From Limimaricola sp. G21655-S1 (lineage in GTDB: Bacteria; Pseudomonadota; Alphaproteobacteria; Rhodobacterales; Rhodobacteraceae), in contig NZ_JAPWGO010000005.1 in assembly GCF_027213785.1 (NCBI RefSeq), positions 1 to 64,000 of the forward strand: DNA of 64,000 nucleotides. Reading direction: 5' to 3'. The notes below the pieces were generated by a model. The model saw only the letters and a list, made by a program, of their open reading frames with translations, was not told the origin of the DNA and searched no databases. The position numbers and the translations under genes were made by a program. Position 1 is the stretch's first letter, and each line of letters begins with the position of its first letter. Below are positions 1-8,902 of this stretch, piece after piece.

Positions 1-552
1 TTCCTTCGTCGCCGCAGGCAGTTGGTCGAAATGCGGAAAGCCGAAAAGGTGCGTCGCCACAGCGCCGGCCAGCCAGCGATCCTGCGCGAGATCGAAACGA
101 TGATCGCGCTGCTCGACCGCCGCATTGTCACCATGGATCGCAAGATCGCCGCTCTGATCGAAGACAGCCCCGAACTTATCGAGCAGGCGGAGTTGCTTCG
201 CGCCGTGCCCGGGATCGGACCGACGGTGCTGGCGACGCTTCTCGGCGAACTGCCCGAACTCGGCACGCTCTGCCGGCGTCGGATCGCCTCTCTCGCCGGG
301 CTCGCTCCGCATGCCCGCGAGAGCGGCACATGGCGCGGCACGCGACGCATATGGGGAGGACGGCGCAAGGTCCGTGAAGCCCTCTACATCGCGGCCCTGA
401 GCGCCTCTCGCCGCGTGCCGCCCTTGATCGCCATGCGAGATCGAATGAAGGCTGCCGGCAAAGCCCCCAAAACAGTCCTCATTGCCGTTGCCCGTCAGCT
501 CCTCGTCATCCTCAATGCCATGATCCGGAACAAACAGCCCATTCGCCTTTGA
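1..552 (+). CDS. IS110-family transposase, C-terminal part (cut by window edge)
   Basis: The reading frame is open to the first base, so the N-terminal RuvC-like DEDD domain lies outside the window. What remains is a helical linker (about residues 1-60) followed by the Transposase_20 domain of the IS110/IS116/IS902 family. This domain begins with a helix-hairpin-helix-like 'VPGIGPTVLATLLGELPEL' and continues with 'IASLAGLAPHARESG' and 'RRKVREALYIAAL', all typical of the family. The gene ends normally with TGA. IS110 elements lack terminal inverted repeats, so the right boundary cannot be placed; the sequence after the stop shows no obvious repeat. Whether the element is intact depends on sequence to the left. 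Confidence 0.9.
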   Translation, partial: FLRRRRQLVEMRKAEKVRRHSAGQPAILREIETMIALLDRRIVTMDRKIAALIEDSPELIEQAELLRAVPGIGPTVLATLLGELPELGTLCRRRIASLAGLAPHARESGTWRGTRRIWGGRRKVREALYIAALSASRRVPPLIAMRDRMKAAGKAPKTVLIAVARQLLVILNAMIRNKQPIRL

Positions 553-835
553 AAAACTACACAGTTGCCCCCAGGGATAGGGCAGGTTCGATAGCAGCAC
601 GCCGGCTGTGCCAAAACGCTCGGCTTGCAGATGGTCAGTCAAGGCGACCCGAGTTCAGTCGTTCGCCTGCCACGCATGGCCTCGGTTTCGAGGGCAGGGC
701 AGCACGCCACACAGGGGCTTCAGTTTTCTCCCACGCAAGCGGGAGCGCTACGCACAATGGCCGCACATCCTTTAATGGAACATTGCCCCCCGGGCTGTGT
801 GTTTTCCTCATAGGAACCGCGATTAGGAGGAGCCT

Positions 836-1804
836 ATGATCCCCAAGAGCGCAGTTTTTCGCACCACGGCCGTCGCCACCACTCTGGCCGGCGCGATGGT
901 CGTGGGCGGTGTCGCTGCGGACACCCGTTGCGGGGTGTCCTACACGATCCAGCCGGACGATACGCTCTACAGCGTGGCACAACAGTGTCGTGTCGCACTG
1001 GCCACTATCATGCATTTCAATCCGAATTTGGATGTCGATGCGATCCCGGTGGGCGCGCGCATTCGGCTGGCCAAGGGGCCGGGCAGCGACGGCGAGATGC
1101 GCACTGAGGCCCCGGGCAGCGAAGCGGAGGGCAGCTACCGCGTCAAAGCGAACGACACCGCCTACTCCATCGCCGCGACGCTGGATCTGAGCCTGCAGGA
1201 ACTGATGGCCGAGAACCCCGACCTCGACCCGTTGTCGTTGGCCATCGGCGAGGTGCTGAACCTGCCACGGGGCAACCGCAGCGCCACCGTGAATCTGTCG
1301 TCGCAAAGCGGACCACCGGGCAGCGAGGTTACCGTCATGGCGCGCGATTTGCGGCCTGACGACTGGGTGACCATTGGGGCCGGACGGCAGTCCAGCGAAT
1401 GGCAGCGCATCCGCGAGGTGCAAGTGGCTGGGGATGGCGAGGTCCGCGCCGAGGTTGAGGTGCCCGGCTGGGCCGGTCCTGAGGACGTGCTGACCTTCGT
1501 CGTCGATACAGATCGCGGTATGACCTACAAATCCGGTGATTTCGAGGTCACGGCTCGCGGCGGTGAGGATCGCGAGGATGGCGACGACATGGCCTTGGAA
1601 GGCCACGTGAATGAGGGGGTCGAATGCTATACGCTGATCACTCCAGATGGCGACCGCTATGCGCTAGTTAGCGACGATGTCGAGTTCACCCCTGGGGAAT
1701 ATGTCGAGATCGAAGGCGACCAAGCCGACGTGTCCATCTGCATGCAGGGACAGGCGACGGTCGATGTCACCGAGATCCGTGAAGTGCGCGCACCGAGCGA
1801 CTGA
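836..1804 (+). CDS. secreted LysM-domain protein
   Basis: A 322-residue exported protein. An AGGAGG ribosome site sits six bases before the ATG. Residues 1-28 form a signal peptide (cleavage likely after 'GGVAA'). Two LysM modules follow at about residues 34-76 ('YTIQPDDTLYSVAQQC') and 97-142 ('YRVKANDTAYSIAATL'). LysM modules bind N-acetylglucosamine-containing glycans, so peptidoglycan attachment in the periplasm is likely. The middle part (about 150-235) resembles an Ig-like or IPT fold, and the C-terminal 60 residues form a small beta domain of unknown role with two cysteines. No catalytic domain is seen. The gene stands alone between two IS remnants and is followed by a short hairpin. 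Confidence 0.85.
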   Translation: MIPKSAVFRTTAVATTLAGAMVVGGVAADTRCGVSYTIQPDDTLYSVAQQCRVALATIMHFNPNLDVDAIPVGARIRLAKGPGSDGEMRTEAPGSEAEGSYRVKANDTAYSIAATLDLSLQELMAENPDLDPLSLAIGEVLNLPRGNRSATVNLSSQSGPPGSEVTVMARDLRPDDWVTIGAGRQSSEWQRIREVQVAGDGEVRAEVEVPGWAGPEDVLTFVVDTDRGMTYKSGDFEVTARGGEDREDGDDMALEGHVNEGVECYTLITPDGDRYALVSDDVEFTPGEYVEIEGDQADVSICMQGQATVDVTEIREVRAPSD

Positions 1805-1829
1805 TCGCCGCGTGGCATCTGCGAACAAT

Positions 1830-1860
1830 GGGCCTTCGCGGAGGCCCGTCTTCGTTTCCG
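1830..1860 (+). terminator. hairpin after the LysM gene
   Basis: GGGCCT (1830-1835), a six-base loop and AGGCCC (1842-1847), followed by a T-rich but interrupted stretch. It lies 26 bases after the LysM stop codon and is a plausible, moderately strong intrinsic terminator. Confidence 0.5.
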
Positions 1861-1963
1861 CTTTATGCGGCGGGAGGACCCCAGACAAAGAAAACAAGAA
1901 ATCGTCCTTGCCCGCAAAGCAGTCAGCGGCGCCTCTATCTTTCCAACGAAAGCGATTGCACCC

Positions 1964-2545
1964 TCAGATTTTGGTGAACTGATGGAGCCAGAGGCGGATC
2001 GACGTGAGACCGATAAAGCCGAAAAAGCTTCCGGCGCTATTGTCATAGCGGGTTAAGACACGCTTGGCGTTCTTATGCTTATTGCAGCAGCGCTCAACCA
2101 ATTTGCGTAAGCGACAAAGTTCGCGATCTTCGCCGATACGCTTCTTATGAGACTTGCGCATCGGGATCACCGACAGCGTGTTTTGTGCTTCCGTAGGCGT
2201 TCTGATACTGTCCCCGTCATAGCCGTGATCCGTTGGGAATACGCTTGGCTGGGGCAGTTGCTCGCCATAATCAGATCGAAACCGTAGTAATTGGATGTCT
2301 GGCCTCACGTTCTCTGCCCTCGGGTAAGCCATGCGCAGGGGCTAGGAAGTGGATATTGGTCGTGAAGTCATCTCTAGAACTGTCATGACTACGTGACGCC
2401 CCCCCTTTGAGCCAGAGGCTTGATAGTGGGCGCGGATGACGGTGCTGTCGATCATTTGCAATGCATCGGGCACGGTCCCGCTCTGGTTCAGATTGCCGTT
2501 TACTTCGCCATCCCTTTTGGCTTCGTCACGACTAACTGCCCCTTC
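1964..2545 (-). pseudogene. degenerate IS5-family transposase
   Basis: Two fragments in different frames match an IS5-type DDE transposase. The upstream one (about 2490-2342) holds 'MIDSTVIRAHYQASGSKGG', the first catalytic Asp region. The downstream one (2332-1964) holds 'DHGYDGDSIR', the second Asp region, and the C-terminal 'NKHKNAKRVLTRYDNSAGS', which carries a family-like end. The N-terminal third is missing and the two parts are separated by a stop and frameshift. The remnant abuts the 3' end of the epimerase/VKOR gene, so an old insertion or recombination event ended there. No inverted repeats could be assigned. Confidence 0.8.
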
Positions 2546-2547
2546 GC

Positions 2548-5001
2548 CTACACGAGCAGACGCGACCAGGTGCCGTAGGAATGCCGGATCGGACCGCGTG
2601 GGACGCTTGCGGCGATCAGCACCAGCCCGGCCAGGATGTCGGCGCCCTTCTGCAGCCAGTTTCCGTCCATGACCAGCGCCGCGATCACCAGCGCCGCGCC
2701 GAGGCAGATGTTGAGAAACCGAACCGGCCGCGCGCTTTCGGCCATCGCGGTCACCGCCACGGTCAGGGCGAGCGCGCCGATCAGGTGATCGGTATCGGCG
2801 AGGCCCCCTTCGGTGGCGAGCGTCAGCCGCGTGAACATCAGCCACAGCCCCACCGCCGCGCTTACGGCAAGGCCCGGGGTCACGCCGATCCCGCCGCCCA
2901 GCATCTCGCCGATCACCGCGCCGGGCGGACGCTCAAAGCTTTCGACCCGCTGCCCGTCATCCGCGCCCTCATCCGTGTCACCGGTCAGGAACACTCGCAG
3001 CATTGGCCGGCCGGCGCGCTTGCGCCGGACCAGGAACTGGCAGGTCGCGATCAGCTCATCGACCGAATAGGGGATCTGGATCAGCATCGCGGCCGCGGTG
3101 ATCAGGCACAGGCTGCACCAGGTGCCGAGCAGGATCGGCTGGATGATGATGAAGGTGATCGACACCACGCCGAGCGGCACGATCATGATGCCGAACACCA
3201 GCACCAGCCAGGGCATGGTACGCCAGCGGCTGGCCGATCCGATCAGGCCGATCAGGATCTCGAGCTGGTAGGTCAGCGCGCCGAGGCCCGCATCCGGCAC
3301 CGGCCAGGCCCGCGAGACATCCGAAGTGATGATCTCCTCGGTGCCGTTCTTCGGATCCTCGGAGGCGCCGGCGAAGAACGGCTCCCAAACGCTGTCGACA
3401 TGGCCCAGCTGATAGGCCGCAAGGTAGCGCGACACCAGGTAGCCGAAGATGGCGAGGGCGATGATCGGGATCCTCTGCGTCCAGTCCGACGGCGAGTAAT
3501 CCCAGCCCTTGGGCACCGCCGGCCCGCGGCTCGCGGCGATCCGCCCGACGCCGGGCGGGGGGCGCACGCAGACCGCGAGGGCGAAGACGATCATGCCCGA
3601 GAGCGATCCGTTGAGATAGGCAGCCGCGCTTTCGCTCCAGAACAGCAGCGGCGCCGCCATCACCCACAGGCCCACCGCTGCCACCGCCCAGCGGATCAGC
3701 GCGAGGCGCCAGGAGAGCACGAGAAGGCTGCCCGCCATCACGAGAAGCCCCGAGACGATGTCGCTGATCGTCATGCCAAGCCCGCCATAGCCGACCACCA
3801 GCGGCGAGGCCGCGAGCCACGCTCCCATGCCGGCATTGAGGAAGTGGGCCCAAAGGTTGCGGGCGTGCGCGGCGCGGAACCGCGCCTCGTGACGCGCCCG
3901 GAGCTCTTCGGCGTCGTGGCCTTCCTCGGCCACGGCCTGCAGCCAGTGCGGCGGGGTCAGCCCGTTCGCCTCGTACCAGCGGGCCGGGTCGGATTTGAGG
4001 TGTTCGACCATCCTGGGCAGCGTTTCGCGCAGGGCATGGCGCGGTTTCCAGTCCAAGAGCGCCTTGGCGCGCGAGATATCGAGCTCGTAATGGTCATCGG
4101 CCATCCGCACCATGAACGGCTTGATGAAGGGCGCCTCGCCCTGGTCGATGTCGTCCGGGATGACCGGCTCGGCCTTGGTCTCGAGCCAGGCGCCCGCCGC
4201 GGCGAGTGGCTTGGGCACCGAGAGCGTGGTCCAGTCCTCTTCGCCATGGATCAGCCGGGCGAGGATGTGCTGCAACTCGTCATAGGGCACCGCCTCGGGC
4301 TCGCCGACGAGGATCACCGCATCGTCGGGCAGCTCGCCGCGCCGATTCACGGCGCGGGCGAAGGCGTCGAGCATATCCTCGCGGTGCAGGAACGACTGCC
4401 CGGTGTGCAGATCGCCCGAATAAGCGTGCGATTTCGGATCCCGCTCGTAGATCCGGCGGATCTGTTCGGCCAGTGTCGGGACCGCCGTCTTCTCGTCGTA
4501 GAGCCCGGCGAGGTGCAGCAGCAGATAGGGCATTTCGCCATGCCGCTCCCGGATCACCTCCTCGGTCCGGGCCTTGGAGATCGGATAGGCCCATTTCGGA
4601 TCGATGGCAGTCGCCTCGTTGATCGGCAGGCCCGGGGCGCCGGGACGGTGCACCAGCATCGTCCCGGAGTAGATGAACCGCTCCACTTCGTAGTCCTGCA
4701 ACGCGTCGAGCAGCTTTGCCGTGCCCTCGACATTGACCTCGTCGTAGAGCGGGTTGTCCTCGCCGGAGAAATCGAAATAGGCCGCAAGATGGATCACGGC
4801 CGCGAAGCGCCGCCCGTGCCGGTCGGCAATCCGGTCCAGGGCCCGCTCAATCGAGGCGCTGTCGGTGATGTCGAAGGCGAAGACGCCCGGGCCATCCTCG
4901 CGGTCGAGCCCGATCACCTCGTAGTCCACGAGACGCTCGCGCAGCGCCGATCCGATGCTGCCGGCTGCTCCGGTGATGAGTACGCGGGGCTTCTCGGTCA
5001 T
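2548..5001 (-). CDS. SDR-type epimerase fused to SPW repeats and a VKOR domain
   Basis: An 817-residue inner-membrane protein with a cytoplasmic enzyme head. Residues 1-330 are an extended short-chain dehydrogenase/epimerase: Rossmann motif 'GAAGSIGSALRERL' near residue 10 and catalytic YPISK at about residue 140. From about 385, paired hydrophobic segments begin with 'LNAGMGAWLAASPLVVG', an SPW repeat. Residues 500-660 look like a vitamin K epoxide reductase (VKOR) domain with the redox pair 'GTWCSLCLI'. A further SPW-like membrane block closes the protein. VKOR proteins recycle quinone and drive disulfide formation, so coupling of periplasmic thiol oxidation to an NAD(P)-dependent step is an inference. 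GGGAGG precedes the ATG. An EcfG-like promoter lies 18 bases upstream. The end 'SYGTWSRLLV' looks native but abuts the IS5 remnant. Confidence 0.85.
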   Translation of the reverse strand: MTEKPRVLITGAAGSIGSALRERLVDYEVIGLDREDGPGVFAFDITDSASIERALDRIADRHGRRFAAVIHLAAYFDFSGEDNPLYDEVNVEGTAKLLDALQDYEVERFIYSGTMLVHRPGAPGLPINEATAIDPKWAYPISKARTEEVIRERHGEMPYLLLHLAGLYDEKTAVPTLAEQIRRIYERDPKSHAYSGDLHTGQSFLHREDMLDAFARAVNRRGELPDDAVILVGEPEAVPYDELQHILARLIHGEEDWTTLSVPKPLAAAGAWLETKAEPVIPDDIDQGEAPFIKPFMVRMADDHYELDISRAKALLDWKPRHALRETLPRMVEHLKSDPARWYEANGLTPPHWLQAVAEEGHDAEELRARHEARFRAAHARNLWAHFLNAGMGAWLAASPLVVGYGGLGMTISDIVSGLLVMAGSLLVLSWRLALIRWAVAAVGLWVMAAPLLFWSESAAAYLNGSLSGMIVFALAVCVRPPPGVGRIAASRGPAVPKGWDYSPSDWTQRIPIIALAIFGYLVSRYLAAYQLGHVDSVWEPFFAGASEDPKNGTEEIITSDVSRAWPVPDAGLGALTYQLEILIGLIGSASRWRTMPWLVLVFGIMIVPLGVVSITFIIIQPILLGTWCSLCLITAAAMLIQIPYSVDELIATCQFLVRRKRAGRPMLRVFLTGDTDEGADDGQRVESFERPPGAVIGEMLGGGIGVTPGLAVSAAVGLWLMFTRLTLATEGGLADTDHLIGALALTVAVTAMAESARPVRFLNICLGAALVIAALVMDGNWLQKGADILAGLVLIAASVPRGPIRHSYGTWSRLLV

Positions 5002-5018
5002 AAGGCCTCCCGTCGCGC

Positions 5019-5044
5019 AACGTGTGCTGACTCAACGCGGTTCC
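5019..5044 (-). promoter_or_regulatory. EcfG-type (general stress) promoter for the epimerase/VKOR gene
   Basis: On the minus strand the site reads GGAAC, a 17-base spacer and CGTT, a full match to the alphaproteobacterial EcfG consensus. The -10 element ends 17 bases before the ATG at 5001, which implies a very short leader that still contains GGGAGG. A second site of the same type (5173-5198) points the opposite way. Confidence 0.65.
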
Positions 5045-5172
5045 ACCGAGGCCCGCAGCGCTGCCCCGGGGCGGGCCTTGCGTTGCGCGCCGCAGGATAT
5101 CCCGGGATCACCCCGGGGAGCTCGAAGGCGTGGGCCATATCCCACCCGCTGCGCCCTCGGGAGGGTCCGCGG

Positions 5173-5198
5173 GGAACTTGCAGCCGCAGGGTCAGGTT
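5173..5198 (+). promoter_or_regulatory. EcfG-type promoter candidate for the exchanger gene
   Basis: GGAAC (5173-5177), 17 bases, GGTT (5195-5198). It is back to back with the site at 5019-5044 and would give a leader of about 145 bases before the exchanger start at 5351. No gene is seen in the 349-base divergent interval itself. Confidence 0.45.
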
Positions 5199-5350
5199 GC
5201 GCCTGAAGGGAGCAATCTGCCGGAGACGTTGGTGATCGGCAATCACGCCATGCTTGCGGATATCACCTCGAGAATGGGGAGGCATTTGCCGGGAGGTGAA
5301 AACGGTCTCGTCCGATCGGTAGCCCCTCCGCCAAACAGGGTCATCTGCTG

Positions 5351-6382
5351 ATGGGTGTTCTCGAAGGGCTGCCGCTGGCCGCGAACCTGGCCGTCTTCAT
5401 CGTCGCGGCGATCATCGTCTGGATCGCGGGCACGCGGCTGTCCATCTACGCCGATGCCATCGCGCGCCGAACCGGTATTGGGCAGGCGGCCCTGGGCGTG
5501 CTCCTTCTCGGGGGCGTCACCTCATTGCCGGAGATCGCGGTGGCCGGCAGCGCCGCCATCTCCGGGGCGGGTGCGCTCGCGGTCAACAACCTCCTGGGCG
5601 GTTTCACCATGCAGGTCGCGATCCTGGCTGTCGCCGATGCCGTCTATCGCCGCGGCGCGCTGACCACCGCCGTGCCGGACCCGACGGTGATCCTGCAAGG
5701 CACCTTGGGCATCGTATTGATGGCGTTCGTGATCATCGGCATTGCCGTGGGCGACGTGCCGGTGCTCGGCGCTGGGATGTGGTCCTGGATCATCTTCGGC
5801 AGCTTTCTCTACGCCCTGCGCCTTGTGACGCAGGCCGAGGGCAATCTCGACTGGGAGGTGGTGGGCCAGCCTCCGGCGGAAGAGCTGCCGGATGTAGAGC
5901 ACCCTGACATGTCGTCGCGCCGCCTCACCTTGATGACCGTCGTGGTTGCCCTGGCGATCTTCGTGGCCGGCTGGGCGCTGTCTTCCGCTTCCGAGGCGCT
6001 GGCCGAGCAGACCGGGCTGGGACAGAGCTTCTTCGGGGCGATCTTCGTCGCCATCGCGACCTCGCTTCCGGAAATCTCGACAGTGCTCGCGGCGATGCGG
6101 CTCAAGCGCTTCGTCATGGCGGTCTCGGACATCTTTGGCACCAACCTTTTCGACATCGCGCTGATCCTGCTGGTGGACCTGACCTATTTCGGCCCGCCGG
6201 TGCTGGGCGAGGCCGGCAGCTTTTCGATCGTGGCCGGGGCCCTGGGCATCCTAGTGACGGCGATCTACATGGCCGGCCTTCTCGAGCGCCGTGATCCGGC
6301 GGTGGGGGGCATCGGCCTCGACTCCATCGCGGTCGCCGTCTGCTATCTAGGTGGGGTCGCCTTGCTGTTCGGATTGCGCTGA
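5351..6382 (+). CDS. sodium/calcium exchanger family (CaCA) membrane protein
   Basis: A 343-residue integral membrane protein with about ten hydrophobic segments in two related halves. Both alpha-repeats that form the ion site are visible: 'GGVTSLPEIAVAG' with 'AVNNLLGG' near residues 53-82, and 'AIATSLPEISTVLAAM' with 'DIFGTNLFDIALIL' near 235-280. The glutamates in the two SLPE motifs are the expected cation ligands. The halves are joined by an acidic loop (about 165-190). The family exchanges Ca2+, Na+ or H+ across the inner membrane; the ion used here is not certain. The gene stands alone, divergent from the epimerase/VKOR fusion. Confidence 0.88.
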   Translation: MGVLEGLPLAANLAVFIVAAIIVWIAGTRLSIYADAIARRTGIGQAALGVLLLGGVTSLPEIAVAGSAAISGAGALAVNNLLGGFTMQVAILAVADAVYRRGALTTAVPDPTVILQGTLGIVLMAFVIIGIAVGDVPVLGAGMWSWIIFGSFLYALRLVTQAEGNLDWEVVGQPPAEELPDVEHPDMSSRRLTLMTVVVALAIFVAGWALSSASEALAEQTGLGQSFFGAIFVAIATSLPEISTVLAAMRLKRFVMAVSDIFGTNLFDIALILLVDLTYFGPPVLGEAGSFSIVAGALGILVTAIYMAGLLERRDPAVGGIGLDSIAVAVCYLGGVALLFGLR

Positions 6383-6602
6383 GAACGCAGCCAGCAGTGT
6401 CCGGGGCACGGAGCCAGCGCAGCTGTCCTCCGAAAGACAAGAAAGGCGCGAAGCGATCGACTTGTCTTCACGTTTTCCCTCCGGATGATGGGCAACCTTT
6501 ATGGGCCTGCACGTTTCTGATAGCCTGTCTCTATTAGTTGTTCGCTTGCTGAGCCGCCACGACGCAAGGGGCTTCCCCTGCAGGAGTTGGAGGCAGAAAG
6601 CA

Positions 6603-7313
6603 TTGGAAGATCTCACCGGAAATCGGCTGCTCGACGGGCTTCCCCCTGCCGTTCTCGCAGCCCTCAAGCCTTCGCTCGAAGCGGTGGACCTGCCCTCCGA
6701 GTCGATGCTCGAGTGCCGCGGGCAAAGGACCACACATGTCTATTTTCCGGCCGCAGGCATCGCCTCCGTGGTGGTGAGCGGTGACGGCCTTCCCAAGGCG
6801 GAAGCGGGCATGGCCGGGCGCGAGGGAATGACCGGCACCTCGCTGATCCTGGAAGACGGTCTCAGCCTGCATGATGTCGTCGTGCAGATCTCGGGGCATG
6901 GGTGGCGCATAGACGTCGACGCGTTCCGTACTGCAATGAAGATACCGGCTTTCCGCCGGCGGCAATTGCGGTTCCTGCAAGCGCAGATGGCCCAGACCTA
7001 CTCCACCACCCTGGCCTTTAGTCATGCCAAGCTCGAGATCCGTCTGGCCCGCTGGATTCTGATGTGCCGGGATCGTCTCTCGGGGCAAGCGTTCCATGTG
7101 ACCCACGGCGCCATTGCGCTGATGCTTGGAGTTCGTCGGGCTGGCGTAACGGTCGCCCTGCACGAACTTGAAAGCCGCGGCTTCATTCGTTCGACCCGCT
7201 GCCTTCTTGAGGTCCGTGACCGAGTAGGTTTGGAAGCCTCGACCGAGGGGTATTACGGCGCCTCGGAAGCCGAGTACGACCGGCTCTTGGGAGCGGACAC
7301 CCGCGCATGGTAA
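6603..7313 (+). CDS. Crp/Fnr-family transcriptional regulator
   Basis: A 236-residue regulator with an N-terminal cyclic-nucleotide-binding-like beta roll (about 15-130) and a C-terminal winged helix (about 160-220, 'VTHGAIALMLGVRRAGVTVA'). The chosen start is a TTG at 6603 because GGAGG sits nine bases upstream and the protein then begins with the usual 'LEDLTGNRLLDGLP'. A longer frame opens at 6501 but its first 34 codons look non-coding. No cysteine cluster for an Fe-S centre is present, so it is not a classical oxygen-sensing Fnr. This subgroup is common in alphaproteobacteria as a stress or photo-oxidation regulator, but its ligand is unknown. Confidence 0.85.
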   Translation: MEDLTGNRLLDGLPPAVLAALKPSLEAVDLPSESMLECRGQRTTHVYFPAAGIASVVVSGDGLPKAEAGMAGREGMTGTSLILEDGLSLHDVVVQISGHGWRIDVDAFRTAMKIPAFRRRQLRFLQAQMAQTYSTTLAFSHAKLEIRLARWILMCRDRLSGQAFHVTHGAIALMLGVRRAGVTVALHELESRGFIRSTRCLLEVRDRVGLEASTEGYYGASEAEYDRLLGADTRAW

Positions 7314-7361
7314 ACGCGAGGTCCAGATGCATATTCCTCCAGCTAGCGGCCATCTCGCCCT

Positions 7362-8786
7362 ATGAGCTACGCCCTCTATATCGGGTCTGACCTCTGCGCC
7401 TCGGGCCATGGCTGGCTTGCGGGCTACGGCGATGAGCCCTCCGGCCATTGGCTGGAGGTGGTGCCCTGCCGCAGCCACGCCACGGACAGCACGATCACGG
7501 TCGGCGTCACGGCCGAGGCCGCCCTGCCCGGTCAGCTGAGCACGATCCCGCAGGTGCCCCGGACGGCGCGCTACATGGGCGTGAACTACAGCCATTATCT
7601 CGGTGCGCCGCCACCACTCATCAATGGCGGCGTGAACCAGCACGGCGTCGCGGTGCGCGATGTCTGGTCTCCCTCCCGGCCTGAGCTCCTGGCGATGACC
7701 CCGCCGGATCAGAAGGGGCCGAACTACTCGGATCTCTCGAAGATCGTGCTGGAGCGCGCCCGCACCGCGCGGGAGGGCGTCGAGATCATCGGCGCGCTGA
7801 TCGCCACGCATGGTCACAGCAGCTATGGCGGCAACTCGCACCTGATCGCCGATGCCTGCGAAGGCTGGGTGGTGATCGAGTTCGCCGGGGGTCTGGGGCT
7901 TTGGGTGGCCGAACGGCTCGGACCCCGGAGCATTCGCGCCCTGCGACCGGGCTGGATCGGCCACATCCCGCAGGAGGCAGGCAATGACGTGCTGTTCCCT
8001 GAGCACTTCCTCGAGACCGCTCAGAGGCTCGGGTGGCACATGGCGGGCGACGCCTTCGACGTGAACCGGGTCTTCGGCGATGGACGAGGACGGCGTCCCG
8101 GCGTGGCGTGGATCGAGGACGAGATGGCAAGGCGTGCGGCCCGCCCCGGCGGGCTGGGGCTCGAAGACATGATCTGGGCCGTGTCGACCCCGCGGCTGAC
8201 CGGCGACAGCGCCGGGTATGGACAGATCGTGCCCCTCACCGCCGAGACGCCCGAGATGCTGCGCATGATGTGGCATGCCCCGGTCGGCCCCGTCACCGCG
8301 CCCCTGGTGCCGGTGTTCCTGGGCATCGAGCGCGTGCCTCTCGAATACGGCCGTCATCGTTATCTCGGTCGTGGTGAGAGCGCCCGCTTCATCGATCGCG
8401 TGCACGAGGTGACGGGGCCTGACGCCATCTCCGACATCCCGCAGGGCGCCGCCTCCACCCGCTCGGCGGTCGCGGTCTTCAAGCGGCTGATGCATCTGGC
8501 CTTCCAAGGGGGCGATGCATGGGTGACGGAGGTTTCGACGCATTGGCGGGCCGTGGAGCGCGGCCTGGCCGCGGAACTGGCGGATGTGCAGCGCAGCGCC
8601 GCAATACTCGCCGACGCCGGGGCGCCCGAACTGGCGCGGCGCCTGCTGACCGAACATGTGGAGACCCGGCTGCTGCGTGTATTGGCGGAGGCAGAAACGC
8701 TGGCCGCCGGCTACGAGGCACGGCTGCGCGCCGGGGCCGGCCTCAACATGAGTGGCGTGCCCCGCCTACCCGACCAGATCTGGTAA
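7362..8786 (+). CDS. C69-family (Ntn-hydrolase) peptidase-like protein
   Basis: A 474-residue protein related to the peptidase family C69 (PepD-type dipeptidases): 'GVNQHGVAVRDVWSPSRPEL' near residue 90 and 'YGGNSHLIADACEGWVVIE' near 155-175 match the Ntn-hydrolase core. In classical C69 enzymes the residue after the initiator Met is the nucleophilic Cys. Here residue 2 is Ser, and the nearest Cys is residue 12, out of register with the nucleophile. It could use Ser, belong to a subfamily with another activity, or be inactive. There is no signal peptide, so it is likely cytoplasmic. It follows the Crp-type regulator by 48 bases. Confidence 0.75.
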   Translation: MSYALYIGSDLCASGHGWLAGYGDEPSGHWLEVVPCRSHATDSTITVGVTAEAALPGQLSTIPQVPRTARYMGVNYSHYLGAPPPLINGGVNQHGVAVRDVWSPSRPELLAMTPPDQKGPNYSDLSKIVLERARTAREGVEIIGALIATHGHSSYGGNSHLIADACEGWVVIEFAGGLGLWVAERLGPRSIRALRPGWIGHIPQEAGNDVLFPEHFLETAQRLGWHMAGDAFDVNRVFGDGRGRRPGVAWIEDEMARRAARPGGLGLEDMIWAVSTPRLTGDSAGYGQIVPLTAETPEMLRMMWHAPVGPVTAPLVPVFLGIERVPLEYGRHRYLGRGESARFIDRVHEVTGPDAISDIPQGAASTRSAVAVFKRLMHLAFQGGDAWVTEVSTHWRAVERGLAAELADVQRSAAILADAGAPELARRLLTEHVETRLLRVLAEAETLAAGYEARLRAGAGLNMSGVPRLPDQIW

Positions 8787-8902
8787 GCAGGCACGGTCCA
8801 CGTCGTGGTTGCAGAAAGTTCTCTCCGCGAGACGCTTGTTAGTTGGCAAAATCAGCATGAGTTGGATAAGTTGGCCAACTGAAATACCCGCGGCTAGCTC
8901 TG

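Noticed and set aside
2581-5235. Very long open frame antisense to the epimerase/VKOR gene
   Set aside because: It is rich in Arg, His, Asp and Gly with no domain; high GC alone opens such antisense frames. The minus-strand gene has clear domains.
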